A stretch of DNA of 13,477 nucleotides. Origin: Pseudomonadota bacterium. Lineage in GTDB: Bacteria; Pseudomonadota; Alphaproteobacteria; Rhizobiales; Rhizobiaceae. The stretch spans positions 1 through 13,477 of the forward strand of contig JAEYXI010000388.1 of NCBI GenBank assembly GCA_023428515.1, in the 5' to 3' direction. Within the stretch, counting starts at the first letter, position 1. Every line of letters starts with the position of its first letter. A program made the position numbers and the translations under genes. Below are positions 1 through 7,320 of this stretch, piece after piece. The notes under the pieces were generated by a model, which was not told the DNA's origin, ran no database searches, and worked only from the letters and a program-made list of their open reading frames with translations.

Positions 1-1265
1 ACATAGACGCGCGCCGTCGGCGCGTGCCAGCTCATGTCGGTATAGTCGTCGGAGGTCGAGTTGACCTGCGACGGCGGCAAGTCGCGGCGCAGGATCGCTT
101 CCGCCTCCTTCGGCTCGATAAGCCTCTCACATTCGTCGAGCAGCGGTTCAGCCATCGGCTCGATACCGACATTCTTCTGGATTTCACGCGCGACCGCCTT
201 GGCCGCGCCGTCCCAGCGCGGCGGTCCGACAGCCTCCAGCGCCTCATAGGCGATGCGCGCCATGGCGTGGTTGGCAAGCCCCGGTCTGGACTTGCACACC
301 CAATGCCGCTCGAAGCGGCAGTTGGCCATGCGCGACGCCGCGGCGGCATTCGCGTCGAGCACCGCAGTCGCCTGCTCGGCCATGGCGATGGTCGGCACGC
401 GGATCATGTACTGGATCTCGGCCAGCCCCGCCGGTAGATTGTCCGCCGTCGCCTGCCCTGCCGTCAGGATCGCCTCGCTGATCGACCAGCCGCCCTGATG
501 CGGCAGCATGGAATCGCGCAGCGCTTTCGACGCCATGTACATCATCATCAGGGCGTCGTTGGCGCCGGGCGCACGCACCGCCGAATGGGATTGGGGGATC
601 GGCGCGCCCTCGCTCGACGCCCGCGCCCAGGTTTCCGGCTCGTCGCAGACGAAGCGATAGATCATCGAATAGGCCGCGCCGCAATGCGTGTCCCAGCGCA
701 CGGTGTTGCAGAGCGGCAGCATGTAGAAGGGATGGAAGGAGATCATCCCTTCCAGCCCGTCATAATAGCCTTTAGCGGCGTGAATCGGCTTCGATCCCCG
801 CACCTTCTCGGCCGGCTCGCCGGTGAAGCGCAGCGTGCCGGCAAGGCCGTGCTGCTGCATCGCCGCCTTGGTCGCGAGTAGCGCGCCGAGGCTGGAAATG
901 CCGAGGCCGGAATGTGGGTCGGTGTGGCCGCCGGCATGTTCGCTCAAGCCCGGCCGGGGCCGCCTGACCGTCGCGGCGTCCTGGCAATTGCCCGGCACGG
1001 CGTCGTATTCGGCGTAAAGGCCGATGGTGGGGGCGGTGCCATTCGTGCCGGGGCTCGTCCAATGAGCGCAGAAGGCCGTCGGCATGCCGCCCGACCCTTC
1101 CTCGACCGAGAAGCCCTCGCGCTTCAGGAGGTCAACGTACCAGGCGGCAGACTGGTATTCGCGCCATGCCGTTTCTCCGAAGTCGAAGATGGTGCGCGTC
1201 CAGGCGGACAGCTCAGGCCTGGCCTGATCGACAAAAGCGAGCGCGGTTTTTTGAGCCGGCGTCAT
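1..1265 (-). CDS. M20-family amidohydrolase, AbgB-like (C-terminus cut by window edge)
   Basis: Reading the complement from the ATG at 1263-1265 gives an uninterrupted frame of 421 codons that runs off the left edge. A good Shine-Dalgarno (AGAAGGAA) lies just upstream. The translation resembles the p-aminobenzoyl-glutamate hydrolase B / aminoacylase branch of M20. It has GLYAEYDAVPG near residues 82-92, HAGGHTDPH at 110-118, GEPAEK at 149-154, SFHP near 176-179 and the late motif SDDYTDMSWHAPT. AbgB is about 480 residues, so roughly 60 are probably missing. Family members cut amide bonds in N-acyl amino acids or similar compounds in the cytoplasm. The usual CGH metal motif is replaced by GGHTDPH and the usual EE pair by EK, so this is a divergent subfamily. 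It diverges from a LysR gene and an ABC importer, which suggests hydrolysis of the imported compound. The substrate is unknown. Confidence 0.85.
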   Translation of the reverse strand, partial: MTPAQKTALAFVDQARPELSAWTRTIFDFGETAWREYQSAAWYVDLLKREGFSVEEGSGGMPTAFCAHWTSPGTNGTAPTIGLYAEYDAVPGNCQDAATVRRPRPGLSEHAGGHTDPHSGLGISSLGALLATKAAMQQHGLAGTLRFTGEPAEKVRGSKPIHAAKGYYDGLEGMISFHPFYMLPLCNTVRWDTHCGAAYSMIYRFVCDEPETWARASSEGAPIPQSHSAVRAPGANDALMMMYMASKALRDSMLPHQGGWSISEAILTAGQATADNLPAGLAEIQYMIRVPTIAMAEQATAVLDANAAAASRMANCRFERHWVCKSRPGLANHAMARIAYEALEAVGPPRWDGAAKAVAREIQKNVGIEPMAEPLLDECERLIEPKEAEAILRRDLPPSQVNSTSDDYTDMSWHAPTARVY

Positions 1266-1367
1266 CACCAATTCCTTCTGCCGCGGAGGAAAGCAGTGAA
1301 CCGGCCAATCAAAAAGTGATATGTTTTCTGCCTTCGCGCAAATTCCATTCACCTCAAGGAGCGTACG
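1266..1367. promoter_or_regulatory. Divergent control region between amidohydrolase and LysR gene
   Basis: This 102-base gap separates two divergent genes and is the natural site for LysR autoregulation. At 1308-1320 there is a short inverted repeat, ATCA-N5-TGAT. It also offers a T-N11-A spacing (T1309, A1321), the loose LysR-box signature. An extended -10 candidate (TG-A-TATGTT, 1317-1325) overlaps it and would serve the LysR gene, but no good -35 is visible. The SD of the LysR gene (AAGGAG) is at 1356-1361. The promoter of the leftward gene could not be placed with confidence. Confidence 0.35.
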
Positions 1368-2288
1368 CTGCGGATACCCTCGACACAGGCGCTTCGTGCG
1401 CTGGACAGTTTTGCGCGGCACGGCAGCGTCTGGCGCGCCGCCGACGAACTGAACCTCACACGCAGCGCGGTCAGCCATCAGCTGAGGCTGCTCGAACGCG
1501 ATCTCGGCTTCGACCTCCTGCAGCGGGTAGGCAAGGGCGTCGCCCTGACGCCGCGCGGCCGCCGCTATGCGCTCGATGTCAGGAAAGCGCTGACCGTGCT
1601 CGGCGACGCCGCCGAGCAGCACGGCAGCAAGGGCGTCGGCGGTTCCTTCAGCATCTCTTGCACGCCGGGCTTCGCCTCGCTGTGGCTCTGCACGCACATA
1701 GCCGGCTTCCAGGACATGTATCCCGACGTATCACTGCGCATCATGACGCCGCGCCGTCTCGATGAGGTCACCAATCCGGAAGCCGACGTTTTCATCGCCT
1801 TCGGTCTCGGCAGCTGGCCGAACCATGCCGTCGAACTGCTTTGCGAGATCGAGTTCACGCCGCTCTGCAGCCCGAGCCTGCTCAACAGGATAGGCGGCCT
1901 GCCCCGACCGCAGGACGTGCTGCGCACCAACCTCCTGCATCTCGGTGATTTCGAGGACTGGTCGCGCTGGTTCGCGGCGACCGGCGTCGAGAATCCCGAC
2001 CCGGAGGCCGGCATCATCTTTTCCGATATGAACCTCGTCTTCTCCTCGGCGATCGCCGGGCAAGGCATCGCCATGGGCGACGAGCTGACCAGCCGCAAGG
2101 CGCTGGACGAAGGCCGGCTGGTGCGCCCCTTCGACATCGCGATCAAGTCGCCGCGCTCCTACTTCCTGGTCACCGAATGGGCGAAGGCGGATCACCCCAT
2201 CGCCAAGGCGTTCGGCGGCTGGCTGAAGTCGCGTCTGGCCGAAGCAGCACCTGCCAACGCCTATGCCCGGCTTCGTTCTCGTGAATGA
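1368..2288 (+). CDS. LysR-family transcriptional regulator, GcvA-like, with probable CTG start
   Basis: The frame encodes a winged-helix DNA-binding region (ALRALDSFARHGSVWRAADE, then LTRSAVSHQLRLLERDLG) followed by a LysR substrate-binding domain to the stop at 2288. There is no ATG, GTG or TTG in frame between the upstream TGA at 1317 and the helix-turn-helix. The first conventional start is GTG at 1596, which would remove 76 residues and the whole DNA-binding domain. CTG at 1368 lies six bases after a strong AAGGAG and gives MRIPSTQALRAL, matching the usual GcvA-type N-terminus. The resulting 306 residues agree with GcvA's length. The protein probably senses a small ligand and controls the divergent amidohydrolase and/or the importer downstream. 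The family call is secure; the start codon is inferred. Confidence 0.85.
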   Translation: MRIPSTQALRALDSFARHGSVWRAADELNLTRSAVSHQLRLLERDLGFDLLQRVGKGVALTPRGRRYALDVRKALTVLGDAAEQHGSKGVGGSFSISCTPGFASLWLCTHIAGFQDMYPDVSLRIMTPRRLDEVTNPEADVFIAFGLGSWPNHAVELLCEIEFTPLCSPSLLNRIGGLPRPQDVLRTNLLHLGDFEDWSRWFAATGVENPDPEAGIIFSDMNLVFSSAIAGQGIAMGDELTSRKALDEGRLVRPFDIAIKSPRSYFLVTEWAKADHPIAKAFGGWLKSRLAEAAPANAYARLRSRE

Positions 2289-2317
2289 AATTTGCCTGTG
2301 ACGCGAAAACTATTCGA

Positions 2318-2346
2318 TTGCGGCGTACAAAATCCATGCCTACGAT
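2318..2346 (+). promoter_or_regulatory. Possible sigma-70 promoter of the ABC importer operon
   Basis: In the 85-base gap after the LysR gene, TTGCGG (2318-2323) and TACGAT (2341-2346) are separated by 17 bases. This would start transcription about 20 bases before the ATPase gene. Matches to consensus are 3/6 and 4/6, so this is only a candidate. Read-through from the LysR gene is equally possible. Confidence 0.3.
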
Positions 2347-2373
2347 TTTGAGGGAATAGTCAGGGATGGCCGC

Positions 2374-3456
2374 ATGCATCAAGCTGGACGCGCAGCGGAA
2401 ATCAAGGCGATCGGGATAGGCAAGAGCTTCGGTCAGTTTCGTGCGCTGAACGATCTCTCGCTCGATATCGGTCGCGGCGAGTTCCTGGCGCTGCTCGGTC
2501 CCTCCGGTTCCGGCAAGACGACTTTCCTAATGATCCTCGCCGGCTTCACGCCGCCGAGCGACGGCCGCCTGTTCAGCGATGGCGTAGACATCACCGAACG
2601 ACCGGCGGAGCTGCGCGCGGCCGGCATGGTCTTCCAGGGTTATGCACTCTTTCCCCATATGAGTGTCGAGGCGAACATCGCTTTCCCGCTCAAGGTGCGC
2701 AAGCGGCCGGCCTCAGAGATCAGGCAGCGTGTCGCCGAGATGGTGTCGCGCGTCGGCCTCAAGGGCCACGAGAAGAAGCTTCCGTCGCAGCTCTCGGGCG
2801 GCCAGCAGCAGCGTGTCGCGCTGGCAAGGGCGCTGGTGTTCGAGCCGGGCGTGCTGCTCCTCGACGAGCCCTTCTCCGCACTCGACAAAAGCCTGCGCGG
2901 CCAGATGCAGGCCGAGATGAAGCGGCTCCACCAGGAGACCGGCACGACCTTCGTGTTCGTCACCCACGACCAGAGCGAGGCGCTGGCGCTGGCTTCGCGC
3001 ATCGCCATTTTCAATCACGGCGAGCTGCTCCAGGTGGGAACACCGGCGGAAGTCTACGACCGTCCTGCTAACCGCTTCGTCGCCGAGTTCCTTGGCGAGA
3101 TCAACATGCTGCCGCTGAAGCAGGTGCGCCAGGAGAATGGCGCCGCCACCGGCCTCTGCGAGGACCGCACCATCACCGTGCGCGACGGCAAGGGCGTGAC
3201 GGGCGATGCCGTGCTGGCGGTGCGGCCAGAATACATGACGATCCGCAGCGAGGCCGTATCGGGCGAAAACGGGATAGCCGCGACGACCACCGCCTCTACC
3301 TATCTCGGTGCGGCGACCAAGCTCGACCTGTTGACGAAACAGGGCACCAAGCTCACGGTCTCCGTACCCAATGACGTTGCCGCGACGGCTTTGCGCGGCG
3401 GCAATTCGGTCTGGCTCACCTGGCCGGCGGAAAGGGGCATATTGCTCGCGAGCTAG
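2374..3456 (+). CDS. ABC transporter ATP-binding protein, PotA-like (polyamine/opine type)
   Basis: This is the energising subunit of an importer, acting at the cytoplasmic face. It is 360 residues, usual for the PotA/UgpC class. Visible motifs are Walker A GPSGSGKTT (42-50), Q-loop Q88 in FQGYALFPHM, signature LSGGQQQRVALARA (140-153), Walker B VLLLDEPFSALD (160-171) and switch histidine H198 in VTHDQSEALA. A C-terminal extension from about residue 240 fits the TOBE_2 regulatory domain of this class. The ATG at 2374 has CAGGGA seven bases upstream. A nearby ATG at 2366 is in another frame. The gene is first in a four-gene importer operon. The substrate cannot be read from this subunit. Motifs are intact, so it is probably functional. 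Confidence 0.95.
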   Translation: MHQAGRAAEIKAIGIGKSFGQFRALNDLSLDIGRGEFLALLGPSGSGKTTFLMILAGFTPPSDGRLFSDGVDITERPAELRAAGMVFQGYALFPHMSVEANIAFPLKVRKRPASEIRQRVAEMVSRVGLKGHEKKLPSQLSGGQQQRVALARALVFEPGVLLLDEPFSALDKSLRGQMQAEMKRLHQETGTTFVFVTHDQSEALALASRIAIFNHGELLQVGTPAEVYDRPANRFVAEFLGEINMLPLKQVRQENGAATGLCEDRTITVRDGKGVTGDAVLAVRPEYMTIRSEAVSGENGIAATTTASTYLGAATKLDLLTKQGTKLTVSVPNDVAATALRGGNSVWLTWPAERGILLAS

Positions 3457-3499
3457 CGATGCCCAAACGATCGATACCAACGAAAAAAGGGGAACTGAC

Positions 3500-4615
3500 A
3501 TGACGAACGAGTTCAAGAAACAGGCCGTCGAATCGCTGGTCGAACGGGCCGCGCGCGGCGAGATCTCGCGCCGGCAATTCACGCAGCTTTCGGCGCTGGT
3601 ACTGGCCGGCACGCCCTTGCTGCTGCGCTCGGGCGACGCCTTCGCGCAGGCCAAGGAACTGGTGCTGGTCAACTGGGGCGGCGACGCCATCACCGCCTAT
3701 GACGCCGCCTACGGCCAGCCCTTCACCAAGGACACCGGCATTGTCGTCAAGATGGACGGCTCAGGTCCAACGGAAGGCGCGATCGAGGCGCAGTACAAGA
3801 GCGGCAAGCCGACCTGGGACCTGGTCGACGTCGATCCGTTCTCGGCGATCACGCTCGGCAAGAAAGGAATGCTGGAGCCTATCGACTACACGATCGTCGA
3901 CAAGTCGAAGTTCCGACCCGGCTTCGGCTGGGAGCACGCCGCCTCGACCTACTTCTTCTCCTACGTGATCGCCTATGATTCCGAGAAATACGGCGACCAG
4001 GCCCCGACCGGCATGAAGGATTTCTTCGATGTCGAGAAATTCCCCGGCAAGCGTTCGCTCTACAAGTGGGGCGTGTCCAGCTGGGAAGCCGCACTGCTTG
4101 CCGATGGCGTCGCGCCGGCCGAACTCTATCCGCTCGACATGAAGCGCGCGCACGACAAGATCGCCGCCTTCAAGGAGAACGTCGTCGCCTACTGGGGCGG
4201 CGGCGCGGAAAGCCAGAGCGTGCTGCTCAACGGCGAGGCCTCGATGGCCATCGTCTGGTCGACGCGCGCCTCGCTGATCGACCAGGACTCGGGCGGCGCG
4301 ATCAAGTTCATCTGGGACCAGGGCCTGATCTCGCCGGGCGCGCTCGCCGTGCTGAAGGGCAATCCGGGCGGCAAGGAAGCCGCGATGAAGTTCATCGCCA
4401 GCGCGCAGGACCCGGAAAAGCAACTCGTCATGTTCGACAAGCTCGGCCAGGGCCCTGCCAATCCGGCGGCCGATGCGCTGATCCCCGGCGACAAGAAGAA
4501 CTTCAATCCGGTCGACCCGGCCAACATGTCGAAGCAGATCGCGCTCAATATGGACTGGTATGCCGAGAACTACGGGGCGGCGCTCGACGAATACACCAAG
4601 ATCATCTCCGCCTGA
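3500..4615 (+). CDS. Periplasmic substrate-binding protein of the PotD/PotF type
   Basis: This is the binding protein for the importer encoded around it: 371 residues starting at the ATG at 3500, with AAGGGGA upstream. The N-terminus has a twin-arginine-like signal (ISRRQFTQLSALVLAGTPLLL, residues 22-42) and an AFAQA cleavage region near 47-51, so export through Tat is likely. The mature protein begins ELVLVNWGGDAITAYDAAYG. It continues with GSGPTEGAIEAQYKSGKPTWDLVDVD (as two short stretches), typical of polyamine and related binding proteins. An upstream in-frame extension is open back to 3371 but overlaps the ATPase gene and lacks a signal, so it was rejected. Tat export suggests folding before export, as recurs in this clade. 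The ligand may be a polyamine, an opine or another nitrogen compound. The sequence does not decide. Confidence 0.93.
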   Translation: MTNEFKKQAVESLVERAARGEISRRQFTQLSALVLAGTPLLLRSGDAFAQAKELVLVNWGGDAITAYDAAYGQPFTKDTGIVVKMDGSGPTEGAIEAQYKSGKPTWDLVDVDPFSAITLGKKGMLEPIDYTIVDKSKFRPGFGWEHAASTYFFSYVIAYDSEKYGDQAPTGMKDFFDVEKFPGKRSLYKWGVSSWEAALLADGVAPAELYPLDMKRAHDKIAAFKENVVAYWGGGAESQSVLLNGEASMAIVWSTRASLIDQDSGGAIKFIWDQGLISPGALAVLKGNPGGKEAAMKFIASAQDPEKQLVMFDKLGQGPANPAADALIPGDKKNFNPVDPANMSKQIALNMDWYAENYGAALDEYTKIISA

Positions 4616-4624
4616 CCTCAGGAG

Positions 4625-5455
4625 ATGCGGCACCTTTCGAACGGGCGAGGCGCGGCGCTTACCATGGCGCCGCTGCTCCTCTTCTTGGCCATCGCCTATC
4701 TGTGGCCGTTCCTCGGTGTCGTCAAATGGAGCTTCACCTTGCCCGAGCCGGGGCTCGGGCAGTACGGTGCGCTGGTCACCGACCCGCTGGTCCAGTCGGT
4801 ATTCATCCGCACCTTGCGCATATGCGTCGTCGTCACCATCGCCTCGGTCGTCTGCGCCTACGCCATCGCGGTCGTCTGGGTCCGCGGAACGCCCGCCCAG
4901 CGCATGGCCGCCGAGTTCTGCATCCTCATCCCCTTCTGGATATCGGTGCTGACGCGCACTTTCGGCTGGGTGGCGCTGCTCTCCAACCGCGGTCTGATCA
5001 ACACATGGCTGCAAGGGATCGGCTTCATCTCCGAGCCGCTGGCGCTGGTGCGCAACGAGTTCGGCGTCATCGTCGGCATGACGCATTTTCTCACGCCATT
5101 CGCCGTCTTCCCGCTGGCGTCCGCCATGCGAAGCCTGGACGACCGCGTGTTATTGGCCGCGCGCGGCCTCGGGGCAAGCCGCACGCGGACGTTCTGGAGC
5201 ATATTCGTGCCGATGACGATGCCCGGCATCGTCGGCGCCGCAGCGATCGTCTTCGTCTTCGCGCTGGGTTTCTTCGTCACCCCCGCCATCCTCGGCGGCG
5301 GGCGCAGCGTGATGGTAGCCGAACTGGTCTGGCTGCGCGTCTTCCAAAGCCCGGACTGGGGTCTCGCTGCGGCGATAAGCGTGGTGCTCGTGCTGTTCGT
5401 CGGCGCGCTGATGGCGCTTGTTTTCCGCTACGTGCGGCCTAGGCAAATGATCTAG
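4625..5455 (+). CDS. ABC transporter permease, PotB-like
   Basis: A 276-residue inner-membrane permease with about six hydrophobic spans, near 14-35, 58-85, 95-117, 140-163, 197-224 and 246-269. The cytoplasmic EAA-type loop is DDRVLLAARGLGASRTRTFW followed by SIFVPMTMPGI, the contact site for the ATPase. The gene begins nine bases after the binding-protein stop. An AGGAG touches the ATG at 4625 with no spacer, which is unusually close, so translation is probably coupled to the upstream gene. An alternative ATG at 4664 would leave almost no residues before the first span and is less likely. It pairs with the next permease to form the channel. Confidence 0.93.
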   Translation: MRHLSNGRGAALTMAPLLLFLAIAYLWPFLGVVKWSFTLPEPGLGQYGALVTDPLVQSVFIRTLRICVVVTIASVVCAYAIAVVWVRGTPAQRMAAEFCILIPFWISVLTRTFGWVALLSNRGLINTWLQGIGFISEPLALVRNEFGVIVGMTHFLTPFAVFPLASAMRSLDDRVLLAARGLGASRTRTFWSIFVPMTMPGIVGAAAIVFVFALGFFVTPAILGGGRSVMVAELVWLRVFQSPDWGLAAAISVVLVLFVGALMALVFRYVRPRQMI

Positions 5456-5465
5456 GAGCGCGCCG

Positions 5466-6272
5466 ATGCCCACTTACCGCCCCGGCCCCGTCTCGCTGAT
5501 CGCCGCCACGCTCGTCGCATTGTTCCTGCTGCTGCCGCTGCTTGCCGTGGTGCCGGTCTCCTTCACGCCTTCACGCATGCTGGCCATGCCGTCCGGCGAA
5601 CTGTCGCTTCGGCACTACCGCACCCTCATCGACGACCCGCGCTGGATTGACAGCATCCTGCTCAGCGTGCGCATCGGCATCGTCTCCAGCATATTCTCCA
5701 CCGTGCTGGCGCTCTGCTTCAGCCTGGGCGTCTGGATGTTCCAACCGCGCTTCGTCGCCCTGCTGGTGGGGTTCGTGCTCTTGCCCATGGTGGTGCCGCC
5801 GGTGGTGTCGGCGATCACGCTCTACTTCCTGCTGACCTCGATCTCCGGCGTCATACCCTGGTTTGGCTACGACACCTGGCTCGGCGTCGCCATGGCGCAT
5901 TCGATCATGACGGTTCCTTTCGCGACCGTGCTCATCCTGGTGGCGCTCAGCCAGGTCGACAGGCGCATCGACCTTGCCGCGCGCGGCCTTGGCGCCAGCC
6001 CGTGGGAGCGCGCGACGCAGATCATCATCCCCAACATCAAGTTCGGCATCGTCACGGCGGCGCTGCTGTCCTTTGTGCTGTCGTGGGAAGAGATTGGCGT
6101 CACGCTGTTCATCACCAGCGTCAACGCCATCACCCTGCCGCGCCTGATGTGGATGGGTCTCAGGGACAATATCGATCCAGCGATCGCCGCGATCTCGGTG
6201 ATCCTGATCGTGGTCACCGCGGCAGTGCTGGTGCTGCGCCGCATCAGGTGGACCGGTAGCAGGGCCGGCTGA
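5466..6272 (+). CDS. ABC transporter permease, PotC-like
   Basis: This is the second inner-membrane permease of the importer, 268 residues. A first span lies at about 9-32 (LIAATLVALFLLLPLLAVVP), with about five more after it. The EAA-type loop reads RRIDLAARGLGASPWERATQ then IIIPNIKFGI. AGGAG at 5454-5458 overlaps the previous stop and lies seven bases before the ATG, so the two permeases are translationally linked. It is the last gene of the importer operon. It ends 13 bases before the stop of a convergent gene, with no convincing terminator between them. Confidence 0.94.
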   Translation: MPTYRPGPVSLIAATLVALFLLLPLLAVVPVSFTPSRMLAMPSGELSLRHYRTLIDDPRWIDSILLSVRIGIVSSIFSTVLALCFSLGVWMFQPRFVALLVGFVLLPMVVPPVVSAITLYFLLTSISGVIPWFGYDTWLGVAMAHSIMTVPFATVLILVALSQVDRRIDLAARGLGASPWERATQIIIPNIKFGIVTAALLSFVLSWEEIGVTLFITSVNAITLPRLMWMGLRDNIDPAIAAISVILIVVTAAVLVLRRIRWTGSRAG

Positions 6273-6285
6273 CGAATTCCTGACG

Positions 6286-7191
6286 CTACTGCAGTTGCGG
6301 CTTCCTGAGGAAGGAATTGCGGTCGGCGGTCTTCACGCGCAACCATGTCTCGCGTCCGTCGCGCACGATGCGCATAGGCACCTCGGCGCCCGCCGGGCCG
6401 CTCGCCCACAGCTTGCGGTAGAAATCGCTGAGCCCATCGACTTCCGCGTCGCGAACGTCCGAGATGATGTCGCCCTGTTGTAGTCCCGCCTTCTCTGCAG
6501 GGCTGCCTTCAGACACGCTCATAACCACCACCTCGCCATTGCTCTCGGCGGAGTAAGCACCGAGCCAGGGCCGCGGCGGCTTGTCGACCCGACCGCGCTT
6601 GACCAGGTCGTCGAGGATCGGCGGCAACAGGTCGATGGGCACCGTCATGTTGATGTCGGCGACCTCGCCGCTGCGGCTCATCTGCAGGCGCAGCGAGCCA
6701 ATGCCGATGAGCTTGCCGTCCGAGCCGACAAGCGCCGCCCCTCCCCAGGATGGATGGGCCGGCGCGGTGAAGATCGCATCGTCGAGCAGATATTCCCAAT
6801 AGCCGGCGAATTCCTGCCTGGCCACGATGTCGGCCTCGATATAGCTGCCGGTGCCATCGGCGAGCACCACGTCGTCACCTATCTTGGCGCCTGCCGCGTC
6901 GCCGAACTCCAGCGCAGGAAGATCGAGTGGGCCAAGCGCCTGCACCAATCCGAAACCGGTCTCCTGGTCGTAGGCAAGCGGATGTGCAGGAACAACGCGC
7001 CCGTCATGCCGCGTCAGCCAGACCTCTTCAGCCTCTGTGATCAGGTAGCCGACGGTAAGCACCAGCCCATTTTCGCGGATGACGACCCCGCTGCCTTCCC
7101 TGAGGTTGCCGAGCGTACCCGCCGTAAAGGCATCGTCCGGAACGGACGAGCGCAAGGCGACGACTGATCGCAACACCGGTTCGATTTTCAT
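6286..7191 (-). CDS. HtrA/DegP-like protein with PDZ domain, apparently catalytically dead
   Basis: A 301-residue protein with a trypsin-like S1C domain (about 20-195) and a C-terminal PDZ domain (about 205-290, with SEGSPAEKAGLQQGDIIS). Against the HtrA pattern the catalytic positions look replaced. GLVLTVGYLITEAEEV puts Tyr49 where the His of the LTNNHV motif sits. DQETGFGLV puts Gly79 at the Asp. HPSWGGAALVGSDG puts Trp149 at the Ser of the NSGG motif. The rest of the fold signature is well kept (REGSGVVIRENGLVLT, SDGKLIGIGSL), so this looks like a maintained pseudoprotease, not a decayed gene. No signal peptide or membrane span is seen, so a cytoplasmic location is likely. The start at 7191 has AGGATGGA upstream. 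It is convergent with the importer and probably has its own promoter. A peptide-binding or scaffold role is inference. Confidence 0.88.
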   Translation of the reverse strand: MKIEPVLRSVVALRSSVPDDAFTAGTLGNLREGSGVVIRENGLVLTVGYLITEAEEVWLTRHDGRVVPAHPLAYDQETGFGLVQALGPLDLPALEFGDAAGAKIGDDVVLADGTGSYIEADIVARQEFAGYWEYLLDDAIFTAPAHPSWGGAALVGSDGKLIGIGSLRLQMSRSGEVADINMTVPIDLLPPILDDLVKRGRVDKPPRPWLGAYSAESNGEVVVMSVSEGSPAEKAGLQQGDIISDVRDAEVDGLSDFYRKLWASGPAGAEVPMRIVRDGRETWLRVKTADRNSFLRKPQLQ

Positions 7192-7320
7192 GCTTCCATC
7201 CTGACGTGTCGCCCACTGAGTCGCGGCAGATGTCGCGGCCCATCGAGACGTTTATCACATAACTAGGGATTGGACCGAACGGTACAAGGCTCCGAGGAGA
7301 TCACAGGCTGCCTCTATCGG
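7192..7320. promoter_or_regulatory. Gap upstream of the pseudoprotease with operator-like half palindrome
   Basis: This 129-base region holds the end of the cysteine hydrolase transcript and the likely promoter of the leftward pseudoprotease gene. At 7268-7280 it contains GATTGGACCGAAC. That matches 11 of 13 bases of the reverse complement of the perfect palindrome found at 10238-10250. On the minus strand TTGTAC and AGTTAT stand 17 bases apart nearby, a weak promoter candidate. A small TTAT-CAC-ATAA repeat lies near 7254-7264. No gene or clear terminator was found here. Confidence 0.3.

Noticed and set aside
1596..2288. Calling the regulator from the GTG at 1596 as a short protein without DNA-binding domain
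   Set aside because: The upstream frame clearly encodes the LysR helix-turn-helix and has a well-placed SD before CTG 1368.
2366..2374. ATG at 2366 as the ATPase start
   Set aside because: It is in a different frame from the ATPase, and the ATG at 2374 has suitable SD spacing.
3444..3453. 10-bp palindrome GCTCGCGAGC at the end of the ATPase gene
   Set aside because: It lies inside coding sequence, is too short and has no loop or associated signal. Chance is likely in GC-rich DNA.
3761..5442. Long open frames of more than 400 codons overlapping the binding protein and first permease (both strands)
   Set aside because: Products are low-complexity Arg/Ala-rich or resemble nothing, while the overlapping frames encode clear importer subunits.
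6256..6289. Bulged inverted repeat (GTAGCAGG against CCTG-ACG-CTAC) across the convergent stops
   Set aside because: The stem needs a three-base bulge and a 15-base loop and has no T-run on either side, so I do not call a terminator.
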